DNA of 50,019 nucleotides, taken from positions 1-50,019 of the forward strand of contig JAKCWW010002411.1 of NCBI GenBank assembly GCA_026260175.1, given 5' to 3'. The stretch comes from Reticulitermes lucifugus (lineage: Eukaryota > Arthropoda > Insecta > Blattodea > Rhinotermitidae). Of this stretch, positions 1 to 10,316 are shown piece by piece. Both the position numbers and the translations under genes were made by a program. The first letter of the stretch is position 1; every line of letters begins with the position of its first letter. The notes under the pieces are model-generated. The model ran no database searches. It saw only the letters and a program-made list of their open reading frames with translations, and was not told where the DNA came from.

Positions 1-839
1 CTCAATTTGTTTGCGCGCCACAATTTTTCAAACCCCCGAAGGGACTTTGTGGACACACTGTATGTACTTTTTCAAATTAATCCTCATTATGCATCAATGT
101 GATTGAAACTCGGAACTCGCAAACAACGTTTATTGGAAGTATGCAAGTGGAATTAAACAAAATCTGTAAAAGGGTTTACAGTATTCGTGGAAAACCCCGT
201 TTATGACTCCATACAAGGTAGACTTCATTACAAATCAATCTGCCTGAAAATTGAAACTGTCCAACAAATATTAGCCTAAATCACTCATACTGGATTTTAA
301 AATGTGTGAAATGTTCTATGGGATAGATGTACAAGTCCATTATTGCCTTATGGAAATTGCGCTTTGTTATGGATCAATATGCTTAACAATCGGAATTACT
401 CCACAACTTTTGGTGGAAGCCGTCTCTTACATCATATGTAAAGAACACCTGTGACCGACTTACGAGAGAGTGTCCATTTAGTGCATTGTCTTAACTGGGC
501 TATATTATGCATAGATATATCTGAAAATCAGAACTATATTAACTTCTATTGACATCCTCCGATGCAGAGTTTTAAACCCTTGTTTAAAGTTGTAAGCTGA
601 TGATGGGCCCTGTACAAACACGATGAACTTTCTTTGTTTTTCTTCTTTCTTTCTAAAACCAAACAAAAGTTTTTATATATTGTAAAACGCAATAATCATA
701 CAGAGGATAATTATAGAATGAAATATAGACCCATTAAAAGGTATTATTTATATTTTAAACATTTTCGGATATGGCGTATAAGTCTTATTTAACTAAATAC
801 AATGGTCTTCTGCAGCATTTCCCAAGCTTGACTGCCCTT
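1..839. other. Intergenic, nothing recognised
   Basis: AT-rich sequence with stops in all frames. I see no exon-like reading frame, no tRNA-like box and no clear repeat end. Confidence 0.5.
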
Positions 840-950
840 CTAAAATTTTTTAAACACTTTCACGAATTTAAAACTCAGTCGCCGTAGAAATCGGGCTCTT
901 GTGTTCGCAACCATTTATGAATAGCCACTTCCACTTCCTCATTACTATGG
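840..950 (-). mobile_element. Decayed mariner transposase C-terminal fragment
   Basis: Reading the minus strand from about 948 gives NEEVEVAIHKWLRTQEPDFY followed by GD and a stop. This resembles the end of mariner-type transposases (acidic residues, then W-L-R, then a D-F-Y-x-G block before the last helix). The frame breaks directly after it. It is a remnant without function. A related fragment lies in opposite orientation at 1120-1228. Confidence 0.5.
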
Positions 951-1119
951 AATCAGCGATTTACCAATTGTTGCGTCAGTGGCCCAAACAAGTGAACTCA
1001 ACAATACCGTGCTACTCCACACAGTCCACGTAGGGAACAAAAGTTGTTGCAGTTGTTTCAACGGGAACTGCTGGAATATCCACCTCTGCGAGTACTGTTT
1101 TGTCTGCTGAATCAATCAC

Positions 1120-1228
1120 AATAATGAGGAAATTAAAATGACTGTTCATGAATGGCTGCGAATGGGAAAGCCCAAATTGTGCAGCGACGGAATTTTAAAG
1201 TTGTACCAAAATGGGACAAGTGTATGAA
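1120..1228 (+). mobile_element. Decayed mariner transposase C-terminal fragment
   Basis: Frame 1120 reads NNEEIKMTVHEWLRMGKPKL, then CSDGILKL. A one-base shift continues as KVVPKWDKC, which matches the usual mariner ending (D-G-I-x-K-L-V-x-R-W-D-K-C). The frameshift and later stops mark it as dead. It faces the similar fragment at 840-950. Confidence 0.55.
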
Positions 1229-2239
1229 TGTGCTGCTCACACCGTTGTGTCTATTCTTCTAATGCCTAGTTTCAGAACACGTAAAACTTTATATCCACTT
1301 CTTTATACGTCATCATGGTGTAGCACATAACGCACAGGGGAAATTTATGTTTTTCACTTTTGCCGGTACAGGTATGCAAACAGTTATGCGTACTGGTGTT
1401 TATGTCGAAAGTGACTAAACTACTGAAAAAATGAGCAAGAAAGTATGATAATTATACTGTTAAATGTAAAGAAGCCCACACGAATACAAGGTCTACCACA
1501 TGAGGATGATGCTTTGTTATGAGGAAAAAGTGACATAAACAGTTTACAGAAGTTATTTTAAAATGTCACATGCAACCCTTATCTCCTACAGCTTACTCTA
1601 AACAGTTACAATTTATGATGGTATTAATTTAATCTATTATATGAATTAATGTTATAAACTCATAAAGGAGCAAAATATTTGCTGCTCTGTTATCTGCGCA
1701 CAAATTTGTAAGGTCATATCCAGATAAATATTGCAGTACGTTTCAGCATCATAGCTGCTGTTCCCATGCATCTTAACATGAAACAAGCAACCAGCGTAAT
1801 TGCGAGCACTACTTTCAGTAGAACAATCTATACAAATGACAAGGAACACCTCTCCTGTCATCTGTCCGATACGGGACGTAGTCTCCAGCAACCAAGCTAT
1901 GACTCCGATCTACTCTGTCAGAATTGGAGAATTTTCAGATTTTCACCCAACTTAAGTTTCATCTTTGCGTTTCGATAATTACAGCGCCGCTGCAGTCACT
2001 GTCACTTCAGCGGCTTTGCGTCTAATAGATGTGGGAAACTCTATTCAGTCTGTAGATGGCGATATTGTGTCAAAACGAGTTGTGCGTGATCAGATATCAG
2101 TGAGGAATGGCGGTCTCAAGTAATCACACAGAGCAGAGCTCTTTTTGAGAATTTGCCCTACAAATATTATATAAATTGCCCGCATATTTTTATGTGTACT
2201 ATATTTGACAACGTTGACTACATGCAGCTTCGAATGATC
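1229..2239. other. Intergenic, nothing recognised
   Basis: Only short open frames of about 70-79 residues on both strands, with no splice-site pattern or family resemblance. CpG frequency looks normal, unlike the gene bodies further right. Confidence 0.45.
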
Positions 2240-2640
2240 GGATGATTAATTAAGTAACCAACTAACTAACCAACTCCATGGAACAGAGTCATTCCTGAAA
2301 AGCTAAGAGGTCCTCAGCTAGTCAAGAAATTCCCCGCATTTTATGAACATGAACGTTCATTACCGCATCCACAAGCCCCCGCCACCTGTCACTATCCTAA
2401 GCCAGATCAATCCCGTCCATGCCCCCCATCACATTTCTCGAAAATCCATTTTAATATTAGCCTTCCATCTACACCTGGGTCTTCCCAAGTGGTCTCTTGC
2501 CATCACATCTCCCCACTAAAACCCTGCGTGCACCTCTCCTGTCCCCCATTGGTGCTGCATGCCCAGACCATTTTTCTTCATTTGATCACCCGAATAATAT
2601 TTGATGAGGAGTACAGGCCATAAAGCTCAATGATCGGATG
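2240..2640 (+). repeat. Interspersed repeat, family A, long copy
   Basis: This is the longest copy of a family recurring at 9745-10080, 18722-18800, 26755-26930, 31660-31760 (inverted) and 40520-40700. Shared landmarks are CTCAGCTAGTCAAGAAATTC (about 2314), a block near CTATCCTAAGCCAGATCAAT, a CCAAGTGGTCTCTTGCC block, and TTCATTTGATCACCCGAATA near the end. I see no coding capacity. The class is unknown; it could be a non-tRNA SINE or the untranslated part of a longer element. A further fragment with the same CCAAGTG-CTCTCTTACC block is at about 2935-3000. Confidence 0.6.
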
Positions 2641-2835
2641 ACAGAAAAAATGAATTACAGATCACGTGTAAGGGAGCAGTCGTGGCCTAATTTAAGGTAG
2701 GATTCTGTCATTGACTGAGGAAACCCACGAGAAACTTCAGTGAGGATGGTCGGTAAGTTGGCCAAGATTCGAACCGAGCAGCTCCGAAATACAGGTCACA
2801 AGTGTTACCGTTGAGCCAAATTGCTCTGTTTCTTA
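2640..2835 (-). repeat. tRNA-derived SINE
   Basis: On the minus strand a polymerase III A box reads TGGCTCAACGG (2808-2818 on +) and a B box reads GGTTCGAATCT (2765-2775 on +). These match the internal tRNA promoter consensus. The body downstream holds the 'GACTGAGG-AAAC-CACG' block shared with copies near 4325, 20480 and 24680. No clover leaf can be folded over the full unit, so it is a SINE and not a tRNA gene. Confidence 0.65.
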
Positions 2836-4324
2836 TGAAACCCAATTTTCATAACACCCGGACACCTAGCTCACTATTGGTCCGATCGGTTCCAATACAC
2901 ACCCTAACATACTATTTTACTAACATTTAGTTTAAGATCTCCCATTTACTCTTAGTTCTTCCAAGTGCTCTCTTACCTGCAGTATTTCCTATATAATTAT
3001 AAAAGGAATTAATTAATTCTTGCTGGGCTGACATGCGGAAGGAAAGTAGGCATCATAATTTCTTCACAGGACATCTTGTTTGGACAAGTTCTTCTCGTGT
3101 GTAAGAAATGCCTTTGACAGCAGTTGCTTGCGTGTTTGGTGCGTTGCCTGACACGTAAAGACGTGTAGATCAAGTTGCCGCAAGACTGAAGTGTATGTGT
3201 TTGGGAGTGTGCAGATTACCGTGACTTTGTACTTGACGTTGGCTTCCTAAGTGGGAGAAAAACAGAGGAGAACTCTTTCCTCTTGTAGTGTTTAACACAT
3301 ACGAGTAGAAGCTGGGGGAAGAACTTAACTTTATTTCAAATATTTAAATACATGGTGATAGCGCGATCTGTATATATAAATAATTATACAGTTAGTTATT
3401 CATGTATACACACATACTATTTTGCAGTTATGTCGTTATGTAGCAAATATGGCTGCTTGTAGGTACGAATGGAATTATAATGTTGCAGTAGTAAACGAAA
3501 GTGAGTGGTACCAATGCTTCAGTCGGCATTGCAGTCTCGACCTTTGACAAAGTTACACAACATTCGTAACACAGTGACATCATGATTTCAGGTGTCCCCT
3601 TAAGGTCTAGAAGCCTTAGGCCTGATTATACTTATAGCCCTGATAGTAGATGTAATGATAGAGTTATCTGTAACAACCGTAGCTAGAGATGTGAACTGCC
3701 AAATATTCCCGTTGAAATTTTAAAGGAATATGCACCACTTTTATACGTAATTTTCATTTGTACAGATTTATTCCGCATTAAATTTGCAAGACATACATTC
3801 AGAGATTTGCAGTGACGCAATGTGTGTAACTTTAAATTCATTCGTTGGATATGTGTGGCTTGTCTGTATTCAGAATTTCGCATTTTAGATTCAGTTGTCA
3901 CTTAGTCTTCGCAGTCACTTCGAAAGCTAAATGCATATCTTGCAAGAGTGCCACGTCATTTTAAGCTGTACACAATAAAGTAATACTTCAGGTACTTTTT
4001 ATTTTAATAGGAAAACTTGAATAAAGGAAAATACTTGGGAGAACTAGATGGAAGTACAATACTAAAACTCCGCCAGTTACTGCAACAGTTATTAACGGCC
4101 ACGACGTATAGGCTTACCATAATCCTATTTTTAGCTCTAAAATAAGAAATTCTTACTTCATGTGAGGCGACTCTACAACTCCGAACTAGGGACCTAAGCT
4201 TGATATTTATTTCTTGATTTATTTAGTGACCTTTGGGTTACATAACATGAAACGACCAATGATAAAATAATGATAAATGCTAATGAGGAAGGTTGCATAA
4301 TATGCTATCCCATGATGTACCTCG
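2836..4324. other. Intergenic, mostly unrecognised
   Basis: Apart from a family A fragment at about 2935-3000, I see no gene and no structured repeat. The only open frame of note (72 residues, minus, about 3683-3901) has no protein-like features. Confidence 0.4.
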
Positions 4325-4415
4325 AGCGAGTGAGGAAAATAGCGAATACCTCAGTCAGGATAGGTGGTCTTCCAGCCGAGACTCGAACCACGGACCTTCC
4401 GAATGCGAAGAAAAG
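4325..4415 (-). repeat. tRNA-derived SINE fragment
   Basis: The minus strand shows a B box GGTTCGAGTCT (about 4379-4389) followed by the SINE body block CCTATCCTGACTGAGG. The A-box half is not recognisable. Confidence 0.5.
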
Positions 4416-5139
4416 TGCATAATTTACGAAAAGTCGTATCCAATAGGAATTCACCAATAACGGTTATTCTTGTAACTAAACGGACTCTGTAAACGCCAAC
4501 CGTCTCAACTCTTGCGTTTTCCAGTGGTCTCAAGGTGACAAAGTTCTTACGGTGGCCATATTCGGTCCAGGTACCGCTAACGGAAGAAAACCAAGCGTGT
4601 GTTAGCCTATATACTGTACATCAACAAAAACACAGATTAAAGGCTTTTCTTATCCTTAGTCTCTCGCGGCCTGCATCTAATGTGTTTTGCTGTTGGGGTT
4701 CAGGAGAATCATGTATTGAAGTTCTTCCACCGTTTCGGAATATATTGCAGCCACCATCTTCATCCTCCCGCTTCATTCATCTTGAAGATAGCGACTGTAA
4801 TGCACGCTAAAATGTCGGAAGAACTTCAACATATGGCTGAGCTAAAACACGGAAGTCGAAATTACACAGCAGATTAAGTGCGTTTGAGAACAAAAAAAAA
4901 CTGTGGAGAATGTGTGGACCAAAGTAGTTCTAACTGGAGATTAAAATACACAAGGAGCAGCTTAATAATTTTTACTCTTCATCAAACGTCGCTAGGGCAA
5001 TAAAATAAGCGAAGATGAAAGAGGCGAGTCGTACAGCTCACATTTATAGTAGCAAGAATGCACACAGCGTCGTAGTCTGAAGACTTGAAAGGCATCATAA
5101 TACGTATTTGAGACATTCACGGCGGTAACTCTGAACAAT
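4416..5139. other. Intergenic, nothing recognised
   Basis: Short overlapping open frames at 4535-4877 have no family resemblance and no exon borders. I see nothing else. Confidence 0.4.
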
Positions 5140-5450
5140 TACGTTTCTTAATGTGTGACGCCGTGTTGTCTGGTAGACATTTACCGAAGTTTTTGCCTCC
5201 TTCTTCACCCTAGAAGACTGATACGTACTCGCAGCTGTGACTAAAAAGGATAGTACCCTCCTGGACGTGACGTCGTGTAGCCTGGAAGAAATTTACTAAC
5301 GTTTCGGAGATATCTGTTTCCTCCATATTCAGACTAGAAGAGCCTCCTGTATCTTTGGGATGGAAGAACTTTCTGCCCTGAATATGGAGACAGCAAGTTC
5401 CTCCGAAACGTCGGTAAATTTATATCAGACTACACGTCCCATCCCAGAGA
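5140..5450. repeat. Inverted-repeat element with hammerhead-like motif
   Basis: The arms at about 5265-5335 and 5385-5447 are inverted copies. Read outward, each gives CTGAATATGGAG, a short spacer, then CTCCGAAACGT and a GTAAATTT block ending in CTACACG. The CTGA ... stem ... GAAAC order resembles a hammerhead ribozyme core, but the first box is degenerate here (CTGAATA rather than CTGANGA). A third, more diverged half copy is at about 5140-5215. No coding capacity is seen. Confidence 0.55.
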
Positions 5451-6699
5451 GGAACTGACCACTTGACAAACGCGATAGTAGACAGAAAGATGATATTAAA
5501 TAAGGTGTCAAGGATGTGTGCTGGCTGCCTGTACGAGCAGCTCAGCACAGATTCCAGTGGCGGGCTTTTTAAAGTAACGTACCACTGGGTTCCATGACTG
5601 GCACGCAGCATACTTGCTTGACTAATTCAGGCGCCATGAGCTTCCGTAGGATCTTACTATAGGCCTGCTGTCTTGTGTTTTACTTCGTTTTGCGGTTAAT
5701 TTTTTGTTTTGAGCTGTATAATTATGTATTGTAAAATGTAAATACGTCATTGGTAGGCCAAAATACTAGGGTCTGTAAACACATTTTAGACTCCAAGTCG
5801 TGTCGGTTCTGGCTGACTGTTTTGTGTCCTTAGTTGGGGAGCACCATATTTGTTGGGTTTGTACTGAATTTATTCCGTACCTTTGCTGTTTGTATGTCTA
5901 ATTCACCTACCCTGGATGTTTCCTGTAACACTAAGCGGTGCCAAATATAAACTTTCCACACAGAAGCAATGCCTCACTTTTACAAGCGAAGAGTGCCCGG
6001 ATATTCAATGTATTTATAGACAGTGTAATGGAAATTCAAGTGTAGCACTACAATGTCAGTGGCGGGTTGCTAATCTCAGAATACCAGACTGGCGATTATT
6101 AGAAATGTGCACTGGGCGTTGACAGAAACGGGGATGTTACCAGAATAAGGAGACGAATGAGACGTATTTTCTCTACTTGAAGGCAGTCCATCTAATAGTA
6201 TTCGAAGGATCTGCAGTCGAAATCTTCTTACAGTATTAAATCAGCATTGGCATCTAAGTCTGGAAGTAGTGTAGTGTGGCGGAGTTCGAATTTGGCGCAA
6301 TGCTGTTAACTGTACGGCGAATCCTGGAACTTGAGTGCTTTTATTTGAGTAGTTTCACACCTATAACGTTACGTTGCAAGTAGCATCACGTATGCTGCTG
6401 TGCGATGCCCTTCGGCCTGGGTGATCCAACAACGGAACCTGGGCATGCTGACAGACCGCAAACCCACGGCCAGGAAGAGTAGCTACGCTTCTCAACGACG
6501 GACAAGAACGCTGGTACTACGGCGGCCAGCTCAACGCGGAACCTACTCAGTCTACAAACGGGCTGGTAGCTGCATTGCTGCATAGCGATCGATGATACCG
6601 TCCGCTCTGCAGTACTCAGTTCCGTGTCTAAAAAGCCCTCTGTACACGCCAACACAGAGTTCAGAGACGTTTCGCCCAAACATTTGTAGACGCATTCGC
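5451..6699. other. Intergenic, nothing recognised
   Basis: Around 6390-6680 the sequence is richer in GC and open on both strands (up to 97 residues, minus). Neither frame looks like a known protein and there is no conserved motif. Confidence 0.4.
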
Positions 6700-7210
6700 A
6701 AAAATTCGAAAAGCGAATATGAGCTTCGTCATGTCTGTCTGTCTGTCTGTCTGTCTGCCCGTAAGTCAGAATGGAACAACTCGGCTCCCACTGGACGGAT
6801 TTTCATGAAATTTCATATTTGAGTATGTTTCGAAAATCTGTCAACAAAATTCAAGTTTCATTAAAATCTGACAGGAATAAAGGGTACTTTACGTGAAGGC
6901 CTAGGTATATTTATGATAGTATCTCGCTCAGTTGCTCTTAGAATGAGAAATTTTTCTGGCAAAAGTTGTAGAGAAAATCGAAACACGCATTTTATGTTCA
7001 ACAACTTTTTTCCGAACGTTTTGCTCTTTATGAGATAATGTGGAAAATTATGGTACAGCCAGACAGGCCACAGATGACAAAAAATACGGCGCATAGGCTT
7101 TGCATGCTGAATAACTAAGGCTACAGACACACACTCAGAATATGTAATACTTATTGCTTTTCCACGGTAACAATGGTTACGCGAAAGCCCCTCAATGTTA
7201 CGTTTATACA
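6700..7210 (+). repeat. Microsatellite-anchored interspersed repeat
   Basis: A (TGTC)n tract at 6732-6757 is followed by CGGATTTTCATGAAATTTCA at about 6795, the layout of microsatellite-anchored repeats in arthropod genomes. The rest is unusually open on the minus strand (116 residues, 7211-6861). That antisense frame resembles spurious 'hypothetical proteins' often predicted over this type of repeat. I treat it as repeat DNA, not as a gene. Confidence 0.5.
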
Positions 7211-8615
7211 TACATTGCCTCTCTTGTTACACCATTGATCTAACAGTAGTGACGGCAATGCAATACAAAAATAAGAACATCGTGAAGAGGAAAAAATGCA
7301 TCATTTACACTTGCATAACAGTGACACGTTTCGTTTATGCACGGTGTCACTATCTACTATCTAGGCAAATGCTGTGCGTCGTGAATCTGAGGACAGGCTG
7401 GCTGTACGATCTTGGTCAACGCTTTCGATGGGGTACATGTATTATCCTAGCGATTCTTTTATGAGTCGGTGAGTTAAGGCATAGCAGATCTAACAGATCC
7501 CCATAACATTTATTCAATACTCATTTTTGAGGACAATATATGGATATGTACCCAAAAATTGTTTGGATACATAAGTAATATGTACCTTTAACACAAATTA
7601 AATGAAAAGTACTTGTACATCTGGATCAGAAGTGCAGTATGATATTAAGATTCATAAGATTCTGTCAAAGGGTTCAAATGACGCGAGAATAGACACATGT
7701 AAGAGTTAAGTTAGATACTGCTTGGAATTTTTCGAAGAAGGAACATTCCTGATACGGAAGGGAAAGAATTAAAATTGACCGTCGCTATGTGCAAAGACAA
7801 GGGAATTAACGGAAGAAACAACATACAAAAAGAAAGTTGGCTTTTTGGCTGGATGAACAAAAAAGGAGAGAGAGATAGCAAAGTCCAAGTTTCTTTGTCG
7901 TCTGTAATATCGTTGCTTGTTTCATGAACAAAAATAAACAATACCAGGAAATAATTTTATACAAGCCTATCTCTTCAAATTCTTCTGAAGCCAAGTTATT
8001 GCCATATAAATTTAAGTAGCTTATCGGATTAAATACTTAAGATACGTGAACTCCTAGGGTCGATTCAACAAGTTATAAAAGATATACAGGAAGATATAAT
8101 GGAGATTTAGGGACTTATTGATAAAAGAAATTATTGCGTACTAAGTGTAAAACTTTGCTGGCACACTGATACGAGCAGAGCTCTTTCTTAATTCGCGTCC
8201 TGTCAACACAATGTGGACGTTATTACAATATCCTCTTCAGCGATACCATATCAGGGAATTTGCGTGTAATCTTTCTCTTTGTCTATCAGTCCGTCTGTCT
8301 CTCTCTCTCCTTATTTGGTATTGCTGCGCACAAGGAAATGTTGAAGAGTAGGCTTGTGAGAAAAGTGTTGAAGTAATGTTCATGCCTACTGAAAATGCGA
8401 ATTCAGGACAAATTATGCGCTGTGGAAAGCGGGCCAGTGTTTTCAGTGTATGGCTACTTTGAGATAAAGGACTGTGTATTAAACATTCTGAGGGGCTGTA
8501 CAAAATGGAAGTCAACACGAAATATCAATGAAGCCAATATAAACTGTTAACACAACAGAACAATGCAAAGAACATAGAAGAAGAGAAATAGGAATCAACG
8601 GATTATGTTCATATA
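7211..8615. other. Intergenic, nothing recognised
   Basis: AT-rich, with a minus-strand purine/pyrimidine-biased stretch at about 7800-7990. Open frames are short and without resemblance to known families. Confidence 0.4.
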
Positions 8616-9040
8616 CAGAATGTTTCAAAGTTATAGCTACCAACGTAATGGGTTAATAGAAGTCATTGAAACAAACAACAAAGTCTTAAAGAATGCAGTT
8701 CCGGAAACCAACCGTTTCGGAGATATTTGACCTTGTTTTTGCGGCATCACTTTGAGCGCCTCTTATAAAAAAACGAGGAAGGGAACCCTAGTTCCTTTCA
8801 GATAACGTTAATGTCGTGAAAAAATGAAGAGACTGAAACATCTGACAGTTCTGCAAAATCCCGCTGCACGATCTAAGCGTGAACTCGCACACAGAACTCT
8901 CGACCCCGGCCGCCGCAAAAACAAAGTCAAATATCTCTGAAACGGTTGGTTTCCGGACCTACATTTAGTAAGACTTTGTTGTTTGTTTTCAGTGAGCTCT
9001 ATTTACCTGTTAACGTTGCACCTATAATTTTGAAACACTG
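8616..9040. mobile_element. MITE with about 130-bp terminal inverted repeats
   Basis: The left arm, 8616-8745, is matched in inverted form by 8912-9040. The ends read CAGAATGTTTCAAAGTTATAG on the left and, inverted, CAGTGTTTCAAAATTATAG on the right. A block AACGGTTGGTTTCCGGA is shared by both arms. The flanks are TATA-rich on both sides, so the target duplication cannot be fixed. No transposase is present, so this is a non-autonomous DNA transposon of undetermined superfamily. Confidence 0.7.
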
Positions 9041-9744
9041 TATATATCGGGCAAACAATGACGGAGCGTTTTAACACTCAGCTGACTGATAACACTTAGT
9101 TGCTCTACAGTCTTACTGTCTAGGGATATCACTCTCGGTCAAACCAGTCACTCCACGCAGAATTCTTCACGAGAAGCCAACAGTCGCTTAAATAGTAAAA
9201 GAGTCGCCATTTATGAAACCCGACAGTCCCTGCCCTGAGCCAGAAGACCAAAGTCTCCATCCTCACAATAATGACAAATATTACCTGAATATATGCAAAT
9301 TACTAGCATTATTATACAAGAGACAATGGATATAAACCTGCAAGATAGACCATAATAAGTTGAACTGTTTCTTTTATGTTTCGCGAAAAACACAAAGAAA
9401 ATGGCAAGTCAGACCAAAATATATGGAAAAGTTGTATTGTGTTTCGTAAGATATTTTGTAGCCAGCAGACAAGAAGTTGTTATTTGGATCTTCGTTGGAC
9501 TAGAAGTATTTTGTTTATAAGCGGTTCTTCAACTCCGGAAGATAATATAATATTCAAGAATGCTTGTTACTTCTGTTTCGAAAGTCTTTGTTATCTGATA
9601 TTTGAGAACAGAGTTGCTCATGTGATCTCTTGTCACGTCATGCTGTTCCTGATTTCTTCAGTAAAAATTATAAACCATCATGTAAATAAACGAGACAAAA
9701 ACCACAGAAGAGAACCCTTCATAAAAGCTGACACTCGCTCAGTC
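9041..9744. other. Intergenic; one 131-residue open frame, not called
   Basis: The + frame 9376-9771 is open for 131 codons but runs into family A repeat sequence at its end. It has no recognisable domain and an irregular composition. I do not call it a gene. Confidence 0.4.
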
Positions 9745-10080
9745 AGTCAAGAACTTTTCAGCCTTTTATGAACCCCGAAGGCGCATTACTGTCTTCATGA
9801 AAGCCTGCCACTGATCCCTATCGTGCACCAGACGAATTCAGTCCAAATCTTGCACCATATTTCACTAATACAAATATTAAATGATCCTTCCATTTACGCG
9901 TGGGTTTCCCAAGTCTTCTTTAATCTTCAGGATTTTCAGCTAAAATTTGGCGGTTCTTATCACCCATAGAAGCTATATGCCCCTCTCCGCCCATCTCATC
10001 CATCTTGATTTAATCACCCTGAGATATATTGGAGAACACCAATTATGACGATCACTGTGCAGCTTCCTCCAGCCACCTGT
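9745..10080 (+). repeat. Interspersed repeat, family A copy
   Basis: Shares with the 2240-2640 copy the order CAGTCAAGAA, TTTTATGAAC, CCCTATC-CACCAGA-GAATTC, CCTTCCATTTACGCG, TTCCCAAGTCTTCTTTAATC and GATTTAATCACCCTGA. It is diverged but collinear. Confidence 0.55.
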
Positions 10081-10276
10081 TACTTTCTGTGTTGGCTTTA
10101 TTTTCACCCTTACCTTTTACGTCTAAATAATTACCTGGGAACTGAACAAAATAATTTTTTTTTATTTCTTAAATTAAATTCTTGCTAAATAATTAGTGTA
10201 TCATCTGTTTTTAGCAGCTGTGCGTTTTAGGTAAGTTTATTCGTACTGAAGGCCTACTAACAATAAATAAATATAC

Positions 10277-10316
10277 CTGATTATCATTCACCAACATGTT
10301 GGTGAATGATAATCAG
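10277..10316. repeat. Perfect 40-bp palindrome
   Basis: The 20 bases from 10277 (CTGATTATCATTCACCAACA) are followed at once by their exact reverse complement, with no spacer and no mismatch. It could form a cruciform. No flanking element ends are apparent. Confidence 0.9.

Noticed and set aside
2765..2818. tRNA gene on the minus strand
   Set aside because: A and B boxes are good, but no acceptor stem closes and the unit continues into a repeated SINE body. The same holds for the boxes at 29538-29594 and 43447-43512.
6861..7211. 116-codon open frame, minus strand
   Set aside because: Lies wholly within a microsatellite-anchored repeat. Similar antisense frames are common spurious predictions. 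Reported as a finding, not as a gene.
9376..9771. 131-codon open frame, plus strand
   Set aside because: It runs into a family A repeat at its 3' end, has no domain or conserved motif, no exon borders, and lies in intergenic DNA full of repeats.
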